Assembly: GCA_964609775.1 (NCBI GenBank)
Contig: CAZSSJ010000018.1
Span: forward strand, 1 to 22,658
Source of the DNA: CAZNUP01 sp964609775
Lineage (GTDB): Bacteria > Patescibacteriota > Microgenomatia > JAMCZE01
Length of the DNA stretch: 22,658 nucleotides
Reading direction: 5' to 3'
Part shown: piece by piece, positions 5,786 to 12,200 of the stretch
How positions within the stretch are numbered: position 1 is the first letter of the stretch
Layout of the letters: every line of letters begins with the position of its first letter
The notes under the pieces: generated by a model
What the model was told of the DNA's origin: nothing
The model's input: only the letters and a program-made list of their open reading frames with translations
The model's database searches: none
Position numbers and translations under genes: made by a program

Positions 5786-6297
5786 GCGTTCTTAATGAGC
5801 TGATTGACCTGTTCGATTGTCCCCCGGCCGTCGATTTCGACAAGTTTACCACTTTGCCGGTAGTGGTCCAAAATTGGCTCAGTTTGGGAATGATAGAGAT
5901 TAAGCCTTTCTTTAATGACGGCTGGAGTATCGTCTGCCCGGCCCCGGCGCATTAAGCGTTTGACGGCTTGGTCATCGGAGAGGCGGAGATAGACGACTTT
6001 GTCGATGGGAAATCGCTCCCGCTGGGCTTGGATGAGAGTTCGAGGAAAGCCGTCAATGATGAATCCACCAGTGATGGCAGCGAGATATTTATCCACCACT
6101 TCAAAAGTGGTTTGATCGTCAATGAGGTCGCCCTTATCCAGGATTTCTTTGACTTTTTGCCCGAGGGGCGAATTTTCCTGACTGAGACGGCGATAGATTT
6201 CGCCGGTTTCGATGTGGGGAAGGTTTAGCTGCTGAGAAAGTAGGTCTGCTTGGGTAGACTTTCCTGAGCCCTGGGGACCCATGATGATGATGGTCAT
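5773..6297 (-). CDS. adk: Adenylate kinase, short (lid-less) type
   Basis: This enzyme catalyses ATP + AMP to 2 ADP. The 174-residue product has the P-loop GPQGSGKST (7-15), the AMP-site ETGEIYR (30-36) and DGFPRT (82-87), and the RLMRRGRADDTPAVIKERL segment (114-132). That segment joins the core directly without the roughly 30-40-residue LID/zinc domain of the 214-residue E. coli form. A uridylate/CMP-type specificity cannot be excluded by eye, but the position between secY and map is the classical adk location. The start MTIIIMGPQG at 6297 puts the P-loop at the usual distance. Confidence 0.94.
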   Translation of the reverse strand: MTIIIMGPQGSGKSTQADLLSQQLNLPHIETGEIYRRLSQENSPLGQKVKEILDKGDLIDDQTTFEVVDKYLAAITGGFIIDGFPRTLIQAQRERFPIDKVVYLRLSDDQAVKRLMRRGRADDTPAVIKERLNLYHSQTEPILDHYRQSGKLVEIDGRGTIEQVNQLIKNAISP

Positions 6298-6325
6298 TTT
6301 TAATTTCGTCTTCTTTGGCTGCGCT

Positions 6326-6394
6326 TCGGATCGCTCGAAGTTTCTGAGATCCCTCGACTTCGTCCTTCGGCAAGCTCAGGACTTCGCTCGGGAT
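6326..6394. repeat. REP-like imperfect palindromes between secY and adk
   Basis: The main element (6349-6394) has outer arms ATCCC/GGGAT and inner arms GTCCT/AGGAC, separated by an internal loop, and contains the blocks CTTCGG and GCTCAGGA. A smaller stem, CTTCG/CGAAG, lies at 6326-6342. Related elements occur at 11485-11545 and 16329-16366. They fill the 101-base gap, which holds no other feature. Confidence 0.65.
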
Positions 6395-6398
6395 TTAT

Positions 6399-7685
6399 CT
6401 ATTTCAAAAAGCCGTCGTAGTTTCGGGTGACTAACATGGTTTCGAATTGCCGGGTGGTTTCGAGAACAACAGAGACGACGATGAGAATGCCGGTGCCCCC
6501 GATTGTCAGAGTGGCGACGTTACTGACTCCTTGAACCAGAGATGGCAGGACGGCAATGAGGCCGAGAAAAACAGCGCCGGCCAAAGTGATGCGGGTGAGA
6601 ATGTAGTTTAAATAGTTTGCTGTGGGTGTTCCGGGCCTAATGCCGGGGATGAATCCCCCATGTTTTTGAATCTCCTCGGCAATTTTTTTCGGATTGAAGA
6701 TTATGGCCGTGTAGAAATAAGTGAAACCGAGGACCAGAAGGAAGTAGACAAGGTTATAGACCGGGCCGGTGGGCTGGAAGGAGGAGGAAAGAGCCTGGGC
6801 GAGGCGGCTTAGTGTGGGGTTGGGAACTTGGCCGAGATATTGGCCAAGGAGAGAAGGAATTAAGACGAGAGAGACGGCAAAGATGATGGGGATGACCCCG
6901 GCTTGATTGACCCGAAGCGGCAGGAAGGTGGACTGGCCGCCATACATCTTGTTGCCACGAACCCGGCGAGCATAGACGATCGGGATTTGTCTCGTCGCTT
7001 CATTAACCAGAACGATGCCGGCAACGACGGCAAAACCAACGGCGGCAAAGGCAACAATGTTCACGATCTGATCCCCGGTGATGATTGATATGGTTTGGCC
7101 GATGATGACGGGCATGCGGCCAACGATGCCACCGAAGATGAGCATGGAAATGCCGTTGCCGATGCCGTATTCGGTGATCAACTCACCGAGCCACATGAGA
7201 AGAACGGTGCCGGCGGTGAGAGTGAGAATGAGAGTGACGAGGGTCAGAGGAGAGGGGACACCGATGATTTGTTGATTGCGCAGAAGAGCAAAGGTCCCCA
7301 GAGCTTGAAGCGCGGCCAAGGGGACAGTGAGCATCCGGGAGTATTGATTTATTTTCATGCGACCGGACTCGCCTTCTTTGGCCAGAGCCTCAAGTTGTGG
7401 AAAGACCATTTGGAGAAGTTGCATGATGATGGTGGCGTTGATGTAGGGGTTTAGCCCCAAAGCCATGACCGAGAAGTTGGCCAGGGTGCCGCCGGAAAAG
7501 ATGTCCAAAAGGCCAAGAAATTGATTCTGGGCGAAAAGGGCTCTGAGAGCAGGAAGATCAACGCCGGGAACGGGGATGTGGGCAAAGAGGCGGAAGATGA
7601 GGAAGATGGCGGCAGTGAACAAAATTTTACGCCGGAGTTCCGGCGTTTTCCAAGCGTTGACTAGTGGATCGAGGATCTTGTTCAT
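6399..7685 (-). CDS. secY: Preprotein translocase subunit SecY
   Basis: SecY is the channel of the Sec translocon in the cytoplasmic membrane. The 428-residue product has about ten hydrophobic segments. It keeps signatures such as IPVPGVDLPAL in the plug/TM1 region, the GLNPYINATIIMQLL stretch near residues 77-91, RRVRGNKMYGGQSTFLPLRVNQAGVIPIIFA (cytosolic loop to TM7) and the C-terminal ETTRQFETMLVTRNYDGFLK. Length fits the family (about 430-440). In most bacteria rplO immediately precedes it, but here fic intervenes. The ATG at 7685 is preceded by a nonamer array and no clear Shine-Dalgarno sequence. Confidence 0.98.
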   Translation of the reverse strand: MNKILDPLVNAWKTPELRRKILFTAAIFLIFRLFAHIPVPGVDLPALRALFAQNQFLGLLDIFSGGTLANFSVMALGLNPYINATIIMQLLQMVFPQLEALAKEGESGRMKINQYSRMLTVPLAALQALGTFALLRNQQIIGVPSPLTLVTLILTLTAGTVLLMWLGELITEYGIGNGISMLIFGGIVGRMPVIIGQTISIITGDQIVNIVAFAAVGFAVVAGIVLVNEATRQIPIVYARRVRGNKMYGGQSTFLPLRVNQAGVIPIIFAVSLVLIPSLLGQYLGQVPNPTLSRLAQALSSSFQPTGPVYNLVYFLLVLGFTYFYTAIIFNPKKIAEEIQKHGGFIPGIRPGTPTANYLNYILTRITLAGAVFLGLIAVLPSLVQGVSNVATLTIGGTGILIVVSVVLETTRQFETMLVTRNYDGFLK

Positions 7686-7692
7686 GATTTTC

Positions 7693-7728
7693 GCTTAGGA
7701 AGCTTAAGAATCTTAAGGCACTTAAGTT
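7693..7728. repeat. 9-nt-period CTTAAG array between fic and secY
   Basis: Four nonamers built on CTTAAG/CTTAGG (GCTTAGGAA, GCTTAAGAA, TCTTAAGGC, ACTTAAGTT). The core is self-complementary, so adjacent units can pair. The related array at 8841-8880 lies on the other side of fic. Confidence 0.75.
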
Positions 7729-7737
7729 TAACATACT

Positions 7738-8757
7738 TCAAGTTTTGGCGCTATATAGGGCGCCGCGAGTTTTGCCGATTTTTTGGATGAAGCCTTTTTT
7801 CTCCAGAGTTTGGAGATCGTAGGCAATTTGGCGAGGGCTGATCTTGAGAAATCTTCTTTGGAGAGAGTCGAAGGAAATCATTTTTTGCTCACCGATTATG
7901 AGGGCAATTTCTTTTTGCCTGGGGAGGAGATAGTCGAGCTCAGATCTATCTTTCTGTTTGGCAAGCAAATTTTCTTTGGCTTTCCCCGAAGCGTCACGGA
8001 GGAAGCCGAGCATCAACTCCAAGAAATCCTGACAGTCGCTCCCGGCACCTGACTCAATGGCATCGTAGTAGTCCTGGCGATTGTTGTCAATTTCTTCTTC
8101 GACGATTAACAGCCCTTTCATTGAATAGCCGCTGGCGCACAGGACTGCGAGTTGCAAAAGCCTGCCGACACGGCCATTTCCGTCAACAAACGGATGAATT
8201 TTTTCAAACGTTAAGTGGGCAATTATTGCTCGGACTAAGACTAGTTTTTCTTTTTTTGAATTAGTAAAACGGAGCAACTCACGGATTAAAGCAGGAATTT
8301 CGGCCGGGGGGGGAGCGTGATAAACCAGGTTTCCGGCAGCGTCGAAAATTCCTTCATGTCCCTGGCGAAAAACTCCAGAAAATTCCGAGGAAAGAATGCC
8401 TTTCATTGAGCTTTTTTGCCAATGCAGTATGTCTTCTCTTAAAATTCTTCTTCCCTTTTTTGAGAATTTTGAAATGAGTTTCTCGATTACTCGACAAAGA
8501 TTGACGACCTCAATTTTTTGGCGATCTTTTTTGGGCAACGAAGCAAAACTTTGCATTTCGACTTTAGTTAAAGTGTTACCTTCAATTCTGGCTGAAAATA
8601 GAGCACTGCCCATAATTGATTCGCGACGGATATTTTTTTCCAGCTCGAGTGGAATGTTAACTGAATCGATTATGGCCTTGTTTGCTTCTATTTCATTTAA
8701 AAGCAAAACGACCTTTTTATTGAGCTCGTATTTGGGAGGGATTTTTAGAATTCTCAT
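7738..8757 (-). CDS. Class II Fic-domain protein (probable AMP-transferase) with winged-helix C-terminus
   Basis: Fic proteins transfer AMP (or related groups) to target hydroxyls. In this 339-residue protein the catalytic motif HPFVDGNGRVGR is complete at 188-199, with H188 as the base and D192 for Mg. A class II inhibitory motif, SARIEGN (S55, E59, G60), lies upstream, so it should be self-restrained without a separate antitoxin. The N-terminal Fic_N-like helical region spans about 1-110. Residues about 275-339 look like a winged helix (ISPRQIAYDLQTLEKKGFI), suggesting DNA binding or autoregulation. The gene interrupts rplO-secY, is visibly more A/T-rich than its neighbours and is flanked by nonamer arrays, all suggestive of acquisition. 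The cellular target is unknown. Confidence 0.93.
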   Translation of the reverse strand: MRILKIPPKYELNKKVVLLLNEIEANKAIIDSVNIPLELEKNIRRESIMGSALFSARIEGNTLTKVEMQSFASLPKKDRQKIEVVNLCRVIEKLISKFSKKGRRILREDILHWQKSSMKGILSSEFSGVFRQGHEGIFDAAGNLVYHAPPPAEIPALIRELLRFTNSKKEKLVLVRAIIAHLTFEKIHPFVDGNGRVGRLLQLAVLCASGYSMKGLLIVEEEIDNNRQDYYDAIESGAGSDCQDFLELMLGFLRDASGKAKENLLAKQKDRSELDYLLPRQKEIALIIGEQKMISFDSLQRRFLKISPRQIAYDLQTLEKKGFIQKIGKTRGALYSAKT

Positions 8758-8764
8758 CAGCTAA

Positions 8765-8794
8765 TCTTGCGAGATATTGCAAGATATTGCAAGA
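8765..8794 (-). promoter_or_regulatory. Three 10-bp tandem repeats at the fic start (putative operator)
   Basis: The + strand units TCTTGCGAGA, TATTGCAAGA and TATTGCAAGA repeat at exactly 10 bp, one helical turn. The last two contain the 6-bp palindrome TTGCAA. They end eight bases upstream of the fic ATG. Binding by the winged helix of Fic itself would give autoregulation; this is inference. Confidence 0.55.
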
Positions 8795-8840
8795 TAGTGA
8801 TACTGCTGCTTTTTGGATCAGGAGTTAATATTTTTGAAGG

Positions 8841-8880
8841 TTAAGTCGCTTAGGAGACTTAGGTCGCTTGAGAAACTTAA
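8841..8880. repeat. 9-nt-period TTAAG array between rplO and fic
   Basis: Nonamers TTAAGTCGC, TTAGGAGAC, TTAGGTCGC and TTGAGAAAC end at the rplO stop codon. They belong to the same family as the array on the secY side of fic and the one inside the end of rplQ. Confidence 0.7.
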
Positions 8881-8881
8881 T

Positions 8882-9325
8882 TTAGTGCTCGAAAGACACT
8901 CTTCCGCCAGCTTTTACGATTTTCGCTTGGGCGCCTTTAGAGCAGGGAAGTTTGACAATCAAGGGAACGGTTAATTCTCCGTCGCCGAGGATTTTGACTT
9001 TATTTGTTTGGTTGGTGATTATGCCTCCGGCACGGAGAGATTCCAGGGTGACTTCAGTTTGGGGTTTTAGGGTGTTTAGGTATTTTAGGTTTACAACGAG
9101 AGGCTTGTCTTGGTGGGATTTGTTTTTGCCTTTGCCTCGCTTTAAGGGGAGCCTCTTGAGCCACGAGGCCTGGAGAGAAGACCCGGCAAAGGTTAATTTG
9201 ATGTTTTCTCGGGCCTTTTGACCTTTGGTGCCGCGACCGGAGGTCTTGACGCGGCCGCTGCCGTGGCCCCGACCGATCCGGCGATTGGGTTTAGCGACAA
9301 TTTTGGGAAGACTGGTTAAGTTCAT
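8882..9325 (-). CDS. rplO: 50S ribosomal protein L15 (uL15)
   Basis: L15 is a late-assembly large-subunit protein. The 147-residue product has the basic glycine-rich N-terminal arm (GRGHGSGRVKTSGRGTKGQKAR, about 18-39), the LPLKRGKGK segment and the conserved C-terminal AKIVKAGGRVSF-like end. Length is normal. rpmD (L30), which usually lies between rpsE and rplO, is absent: only 14 bases separate the rplO ATG from the rpsE stop. Downstream lies fic instead of secY. Confidence 0.97.
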   Translation of the reverse strand: MNLTSLPKIVAKPNRRIGRGHGSGRVKTSGRGTKGQKARENIKLTFAGSSLQASWLKRLPLKRGKGKNKSHQDKPLVVNLKYLNTLKPQTEVTLESLRAGGIITNQTNKVKILGDGELTVPLIVKLPCSKGAQAKIVKAGGRVSFEH

Positions 9326-9379
9326 TTAAGATGCTTAAGTTACTTAAGTTTCTTGGGATTGTTAGGATTGTTAGGATTT
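9326..9379. repeat. 9-nt-period array covering the rpsE 3' end and the rplO leader
   Basis: Six nonamers (TTAAGATGC, TTAAGTTAC, TTAAGTTTC, TTGGGATTG, TTAGGATTG, TTAGGATTT). The left part fills the gap to rplO. The right part is read in frame as the S5 C-terminal tripeptides N-P-N, N-P-N, N-P-K and K-L-K. Confidence 0.8.
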
Positions 9380-9876
9380 TCCTGCGGAGGATTCTCCTGT
9401 TTGGGTTCTGCAATTTTTGGTTTTTCCACCGGCCGGAGGCGACGGAGGGCTTCGAGAGTGGCATAGACGTTGTTGGCTTGATTGTTGGTTCCCAGGACCT
9501 TGCTGCTCACGTCACGAATGCCGGCGGCTTCAACAACAGCGCGGACGGCTCCGCCAGCGATGACACCGGATCCGGCCGGGGCGGGGCGAAGAAGGATTTT
9601 GGCGGCCCCGACTTTAATGAGAACTTCATGGGGAATTGTGGTTCCTTTCAGGGGAACTGTCAAGAGATGCTTCTTAGCATAGCTGACCCCTTTGCGCACC
9701 GCACTTTGAACTTCAGGAGCCTGGCCGAGGCCAACCCCGACGCGGTTCTTGCGATCGCCGACGACGACGAGGACAGAAAAGCCAATTTTGTTTCCGCCCT
9801 GGGTTTTTTTGGAAACGCGGTTCACCTGGACGATTTTTTCTTCGAATTCTTTAGGTTCGTGATGAAAGTCTGGCAT
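9340..9876 (-). CDS. rpsE: 30S ribosomal protein S5 (uS5)
   Basis: S5 is a small-subunit protein involved in decoding fidelity and mRNA unwinding at the entry channel. From the ATG at 9876 the product has 178 residues. It contains the double-stranded RNA-binding-like N-domain with VNRVSKKTQGGNKIGFSVLVVVGD, the VGVGLGQAPEVQSAVRKG loop and the S5 C-domain with PAPAGSGVIAGGAVRAVVEAAGI. The tail is Asn/Pro-rich and encoded by a nonamer array. An upstream TTG (9912) would add 12 residues encoded by another array and is less likely, because an AAGGGA motif sits about seven bases upstream of the ATG. Confidence 0.96.
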   Translation of the reverse strand: MPDFHHEPKEFEEKIVQVNRVSKKTQGGNKIGFSVLVVVGDRKNRVGVGLGQAPEVQSAVRKGVSYAKKHLLTVPLKGTTIPHEVLIKVGAAKILLRPAPAGSGVIAGGAVRAVVEAAGIRDVSSKVLGTNNQANNVYATLEALRRLRPVEKPKIAEPKQENPPQENPNNPNNPKKLK

Positions 9877-9887
9877 ATGGATTCCCT

Positions 9888-9923
9888 TTGTCAAATTTGA
9901 CTGATTTGACAAATTTGTTTAAG
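9888..9923. repeat. 9-nt-period array between rplR and rpsE
   Basis: Nonamers TTGTCAAAT, TTGACTGAT, TTGACAAAT and TTGTTTAAG. TTGTCAAAT and TTGACAAAT are near-complementary, so the array can fold back. Confidence 0.7.
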
Positions 9924-9931
9924 ACGATTAA

Positions 9932-10237
9932 CTAAAACTTCAGTCCGCCTTCGCGGGCGGCGTCAGCAAATTTTTTGACCTGGCCGTGATATTTATAGCC
10001 GGCCCGATCAAAGATGACGGCTGGCACTTTTTTCGCGGCGGCTATTTGGGCCAGCTTCTTCCCGGCTTCCTGTGGATCAGCGATTTTATCAACTGCGGCA
10101 ATGGTGTGACCCTTGACGTCATCGATTAGTTGGGCATAAAAAAACTTATTAGACCGGAACACGACCAGTCGGGGACGTTTGACTGTTCCCTTGATTGTCT
10201 GCCTTATCTTGGCTCGTCTTTGGATTCTGTTGGACAT
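9932..10237 (-). CDS. rplR: 50S ribosomal protein L18 (uL18)
   Basis: L18 binds 5S rRNA with L5. The 101-residue product has the family pattern RPRLVVFRSNKFFYAQLIDD, AQIAAAKKVPAVIFDRAGYKYHGQVKKFADAAREGGLKF. It is shorter than the usual 117-120, mainly at the N-terminal basic arm, as seen in reduced genomes. The ATG at 10237 starts MSNRIQRRAKIRQ. It stands between rplF and rpsE with nonamer arrays in both gaps. Confidence 0.96.
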   Translation of the reverse strand: MSNRIQRRAKIRQTIKGTVKRPRLVVFRSNKFFYAQLIDDVKGHTIAAVDKIADPQEAGKKLAQIAAAKKVPAVIFDRAGYKYHGQVKKFADAAREGGLKF

Positions 10238-10238
10238 T

Positions 10239-10274
10239 AGTCTAATTAGTCAAATTTGTCTAATTTGGTTACTT
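10239..10274. repeat. 9-nt-period array between rplF and rplR
   Basis: Nonamers AGTCTAATT, AGTCAAATT, TGTCTAATT and TGGTTACTT cover the gap and the rplF stop region. They belong to the same family as 9888-9923, 17399-17434 and the segment inside rplC. Confidence 0.7.
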
Positions 10275-10829
10275 AGTTCCGGCGGCGCCAACTGCCTTAG
10301 CGGCTTTGCCAGCCTTACGCCGGACGACTTCGCCAATGTAGCGGATGCCTTTGCCTTTGTAGGGCTCCGGCGGACGGATGCGGCGAATTTGGGCGGCGGT
10401 TTCGCCAACGAGTTGTTTATCAACTCCTCGGACATTTATTTTGGTGTTGTCAATGACTTCAAAGGTGATGCCTCCCGGGGCTGGAAATTTCACCGGGTGG
10501 GAAAAGCCGACGTTTAAAACCAAGTTGCCGTTCTCGAGGGCAGCGCGGTAGCCAACGCCAATTAGTTCTAGACCCTTGTTCCACCCGGCACTGACGCCTA
10601 AGAGCATGTTTTCGACTAAAGTTCGAGACAAACCATGAAGTGACTTGGCTTTTGGTGTCTCGGAAACGCGATCGATGTGGACGGTATTTCCCTCCACTTT
10701 AATGGACACCTCGGGCCGGAAATTGGCCTTGAGGCTGCCTTTGGGCCCGTGGACGACGACTTCGTGACCCGTCACCTGAAGAGTGACGCCGCCGGGAATT
10801 TTAACTGGTTTTTTGCCGATTCTGGACAT
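10269..10829 (-). CDS. rplF: 50S ribosomal protein L6 (uL6)
   Basis: L6 lies near the GTPase-associated centre of the large subunit. The 186-residue product starts MSRIGKKPVKIPGGVTLQV and contains both L6 repeats, ending with the diagnostic IRPPEPYKGKGIRYIGEVVRRKAGKA and a short Ala/Lys tail. Length is normal (about 178-184). A heptamer array occupies the gap to rpsH, so no normal Shine-Dalgarno sequence is seen. Confidence 0.98.
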   Translation of the reverse strand: MSRIGKKPVKIPGGVTLQVTGHEVVVHGPKGSLKANFRPEVSIKVEGNTVHIDRVSETPKAKSLHGLSRTLVENMLLGVSAGWNKGLELIGVGYRAALENGNLVLNVGFSHPVKFPAPGGITFEVIDNTKINVRGVDKQLVGETAAQIRRIRPPEPYKGKGIRYIGEVVRRKAGKAAKAVGAAGTK

Positions 10830-10833
10830 TTTC

Positions 10834-10897
10834 GAAAGGGAGAAGGGAAAAGGCAGAGGGGAGAACTAAATTCTCACTTCTCACTTCTCAGATCTCA
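10834..10897. repeat. 7-nt-period GA/CT-rich hairpin array between rpsH and rplF
   Basis: GAAAGGG, AGAAGGG, AAAAGGC, AGAGGGG and AGAACTA are followed by AATTCTC, ACTTCTC, ACTTCTC and AGATCTC. The purine and pyrimidine halves pair. Confidence 0.8.
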
Positions 10898-10911
10898 CTT
10901 TTTTAAAGGGA

Positions 10912-11301
10912 TTACCATATTTTGCAAATGACTTCGCCACCGACTTGCTTCTTTTTGGCTTCCTTGCCGGTCATGATTCCCATGGGCGTAGAAATAATCG
11001 AAATGCCCAGGCCACCAAGGACTTTAGGCAGATTGTTTTTGTTGACATAGACTCGCAAGCTGGGCCGGCTGACGCGTTTGATTTCGGTAATGGCCGGCTG
11101 TTTGTCAGAATAGCGCAACTTGATCAGCAGTTGTTTGTGGCCATTGGCAACGACTTCGCAGGAAGCGACGTAACCCTCGGCGGCCATAACTTTGGCAATT
11201 GTTTCCCGGGATTTTGACCATGGAAGGGATACCTCGGCCTTCTTGGCCTGGTAGCCATTTTTAATCTGTGATAGCAAATCAGAAATTGGATCGTTTACCA
11301 T
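10912..11301 (-). CDS. rpsH: 30S ribosomal protein S8 (uS8)
   Basis: S8 is a primary binder of the 16S central domain and in E. coli the spc-operon repressor. The 129-residue product starts MVNDPISDLLSQIKNGYQAKKAEV and ends with STPMGIMTGKEAKKKQVGGEVICKIW, the canonical S8 C-terminus. The ATG at 11301 overlaps the rpsN stop by 7 bases (ATGGTAA), implying translational coupling. Longer in-frame extensions upstream only retranslate rpsN in another frame. Confidence 0.97.
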   Translation of the reverse strand: MVNDPISDLLSQIKNGYQAKKAEVSLPWSKSRETIAKVMAAEGYVASCEVVANGHKQLLIKLRYSDKQPAITEIKRVSRPSLRVYVNKNNLPKVLGGLGISIISTPMGIMTGKEAKKKQVGGEVICKIW

Positions 11302-11480
11302 GTGGCGCGAATGACTCCCGGCAGTTCGCCTTTGTGGGCGAGCTCCCGAAAGCAAAGTCGACAAATTCCAAAACGGCGGATATAGGCCCGGCTGCGGCCG
11401 CAGAGATGACACCGGTTTTTAAACCGGACAGGAAACTTTAATTTTTTATTGTTTCTGACGACTGATGAAATTTTAGACAT
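11295..11480 (-). CDS. rpsN: 30S ribosomal protein S14, zinc-binding type (uS14, type Z)
   Basis: S14 is a small-subunit head protein. The 61-residue product has the zinc knuckle C24-xx-C27 and C40-xx-C43 (RCHLCGRSRAYIRRFGICRLCFREL), the C+ short form, and ends in GVIRATW like other type Z proteins. It overlaps rpsH by 7 bases. The REP-like element immediately upstream supplies an AAGGA about 11 bases before the ATG, which may act as its ribosome-binding site. Confidence 0.97.
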   Translation of the reverse strand: MSKISSVVRNNKKLKFPVRFKNRCHLCGRSRAYIRRFGICRLCFRELAHKGELPGVIRATW

Positions 11481-11484
11481 TTAA

Positions 11485-11545
11485 TTTGAGATCCTTCGAC
11501 TCTCCCTCGACCTGCCAGCCGGCGGGCTCGGGATCGCTCAGGATG
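11485..11545. repeat. REP-like imperfect palindrome between rplE and rpsN
   Basis: Nested arms ATCCT/AGGAT and TCCC/GGGA enclose the GC-rich centre GCCAGCCGGCGGGC, with purine-rich internal loops (GAGCGA, GAGTCGA). It contains the rplE TGA stop and the last L5 codons. The element shares GAGATCC and GCTCAGGAT blocks with those at 6349 and 16329. Confidence 0.7.
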
Positions 11546-12089
11546 ATAATCGCTCCTTTTCAAAAGGCATACCAAGTGCCTTTAGCAAAGCTTTTCCTTG
11601 AAGATCATCTACTGCTGTAGTGGCGATTGTCACTTCCAACCCGCGTATTTTATCAATTTTGCCGTAGTCTATCTCGGGAAAGACAATTTGCTCTCTAAAC
11701 CCGAGGGAATAGTTTCCACTGCCATCAAAGGATTTTTCAGAAATGCCCCGGAAATCCCGGACGCGAGGAAAAACGATGGCGATGAGTTTTTCTAGGAAAT
11801 CGTACATTCTTTTGCCACGAAGGGTGACGCTGACGCCGACGGGCTGGCCTTCGCGCAACTTAAAAGCGGCAATGGACTTTTTGGCCAGACGAACGACAGG
11901 TTTTTGACCGGCGATGGTGGCCAACTGGTCTGAGATGGCTTCAAGAACCTTTTTGTCGGTCATGCCCTCCTTAGCCCCCACGTTTAAAACAATTTTGGAC
12001 ACTTTGGGCACAGCCATCACATTGTCCAGTTTTAAATCATCCTTTAATTTTTCTCTAATCTCGTTTTGGTATCTTGCTTTCAGGTCCAT
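11538..12089 (-). CDS. rplE: 50S ribosomal protein L5 (uL5)
   Basis: L5 binds 5S rRNA and contacts P-site tRNA. The 183-residue product has the family blocks VPKVSKIVLNVGAKEG, KKSIAAFKLREGQPVGVSVTLRGKRMYDFLEKLI, FRGISEKSFDGSGNYSLGFREQIVFPEIDYDK-like text and TTAVDDLQGKALLKALGMPF. The family normally ends soon after PF. Here ERLSS and the TGA stop are contributed by the REP-like element. An AT-rich heptamer array lies upstream. Confidence 0.97.
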   Translation of the reverse strand: MDLKARYQNEIREKLKDDLKLDNVMAVPKVSKIVLNVGAKEGMTDKKVLEAISDQLATIAGQKPVVRLAKKSIAAFKLREGQPVGVSVTLRGKRMYDFLEKLIAIVFPRVRDFRGISEKSFDGSGNYSLGFREQIVFPEIDYGKIDKIRGLEVTIATTAVDDLQGKALLKALGMPFEKERLSS

Positions 12090-12107
12090 TCCTAAATTTG
12101 AAATTAT

Positions 12108-12195
12108 GCGCTACGCGCAGAATTCTGCCCGAAGGGCACAATTTGAACTTTGAAATTTGAATTTAATTTTAAATTTCAAATTCTAAATTTAAAAT
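12108..12195. repeat. AT-rich 7-nt-period array and small hairpins between rplX and rplE
   Basis: Heptamers AATTTGA, ACTTTGA, AATTTGA, ATTTAAT, TTTAAAT, TTCAAAT, TCTAAAT and TTAAAAT (12140-12195) have complementary halves. To the left are two GC-rich mini-hairpins, GCGCTACGCGC and TGCCC-GAA-GGGCA. The 111-base gap holds no gene. Confidence 0.75.
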
Positions 12196-12200
12196 TGTCG

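Noticed and set aside
7693..8880. Fic flanked by an insertion sequence or transposon ends
   Set aside because: The flanking repeats are the same kind of nonamer arrays found in other gaps. No transposase and no target-site duplication were seen.
9331..9900. 189-codon + strand frame opposite rpsE
   Set aside because: It is the antisense of S5. The repetitive N-terminus reflects the nonamer array, and no family match is recognisable.
9877..9912. TTG-initiated extension of rpsE
   Set aside because: The extra 12 residues are encoded by the intergenic nonamer array. The downstream ATG at 9876 has a purine-rich AAGGGA and fits the S5 family start.
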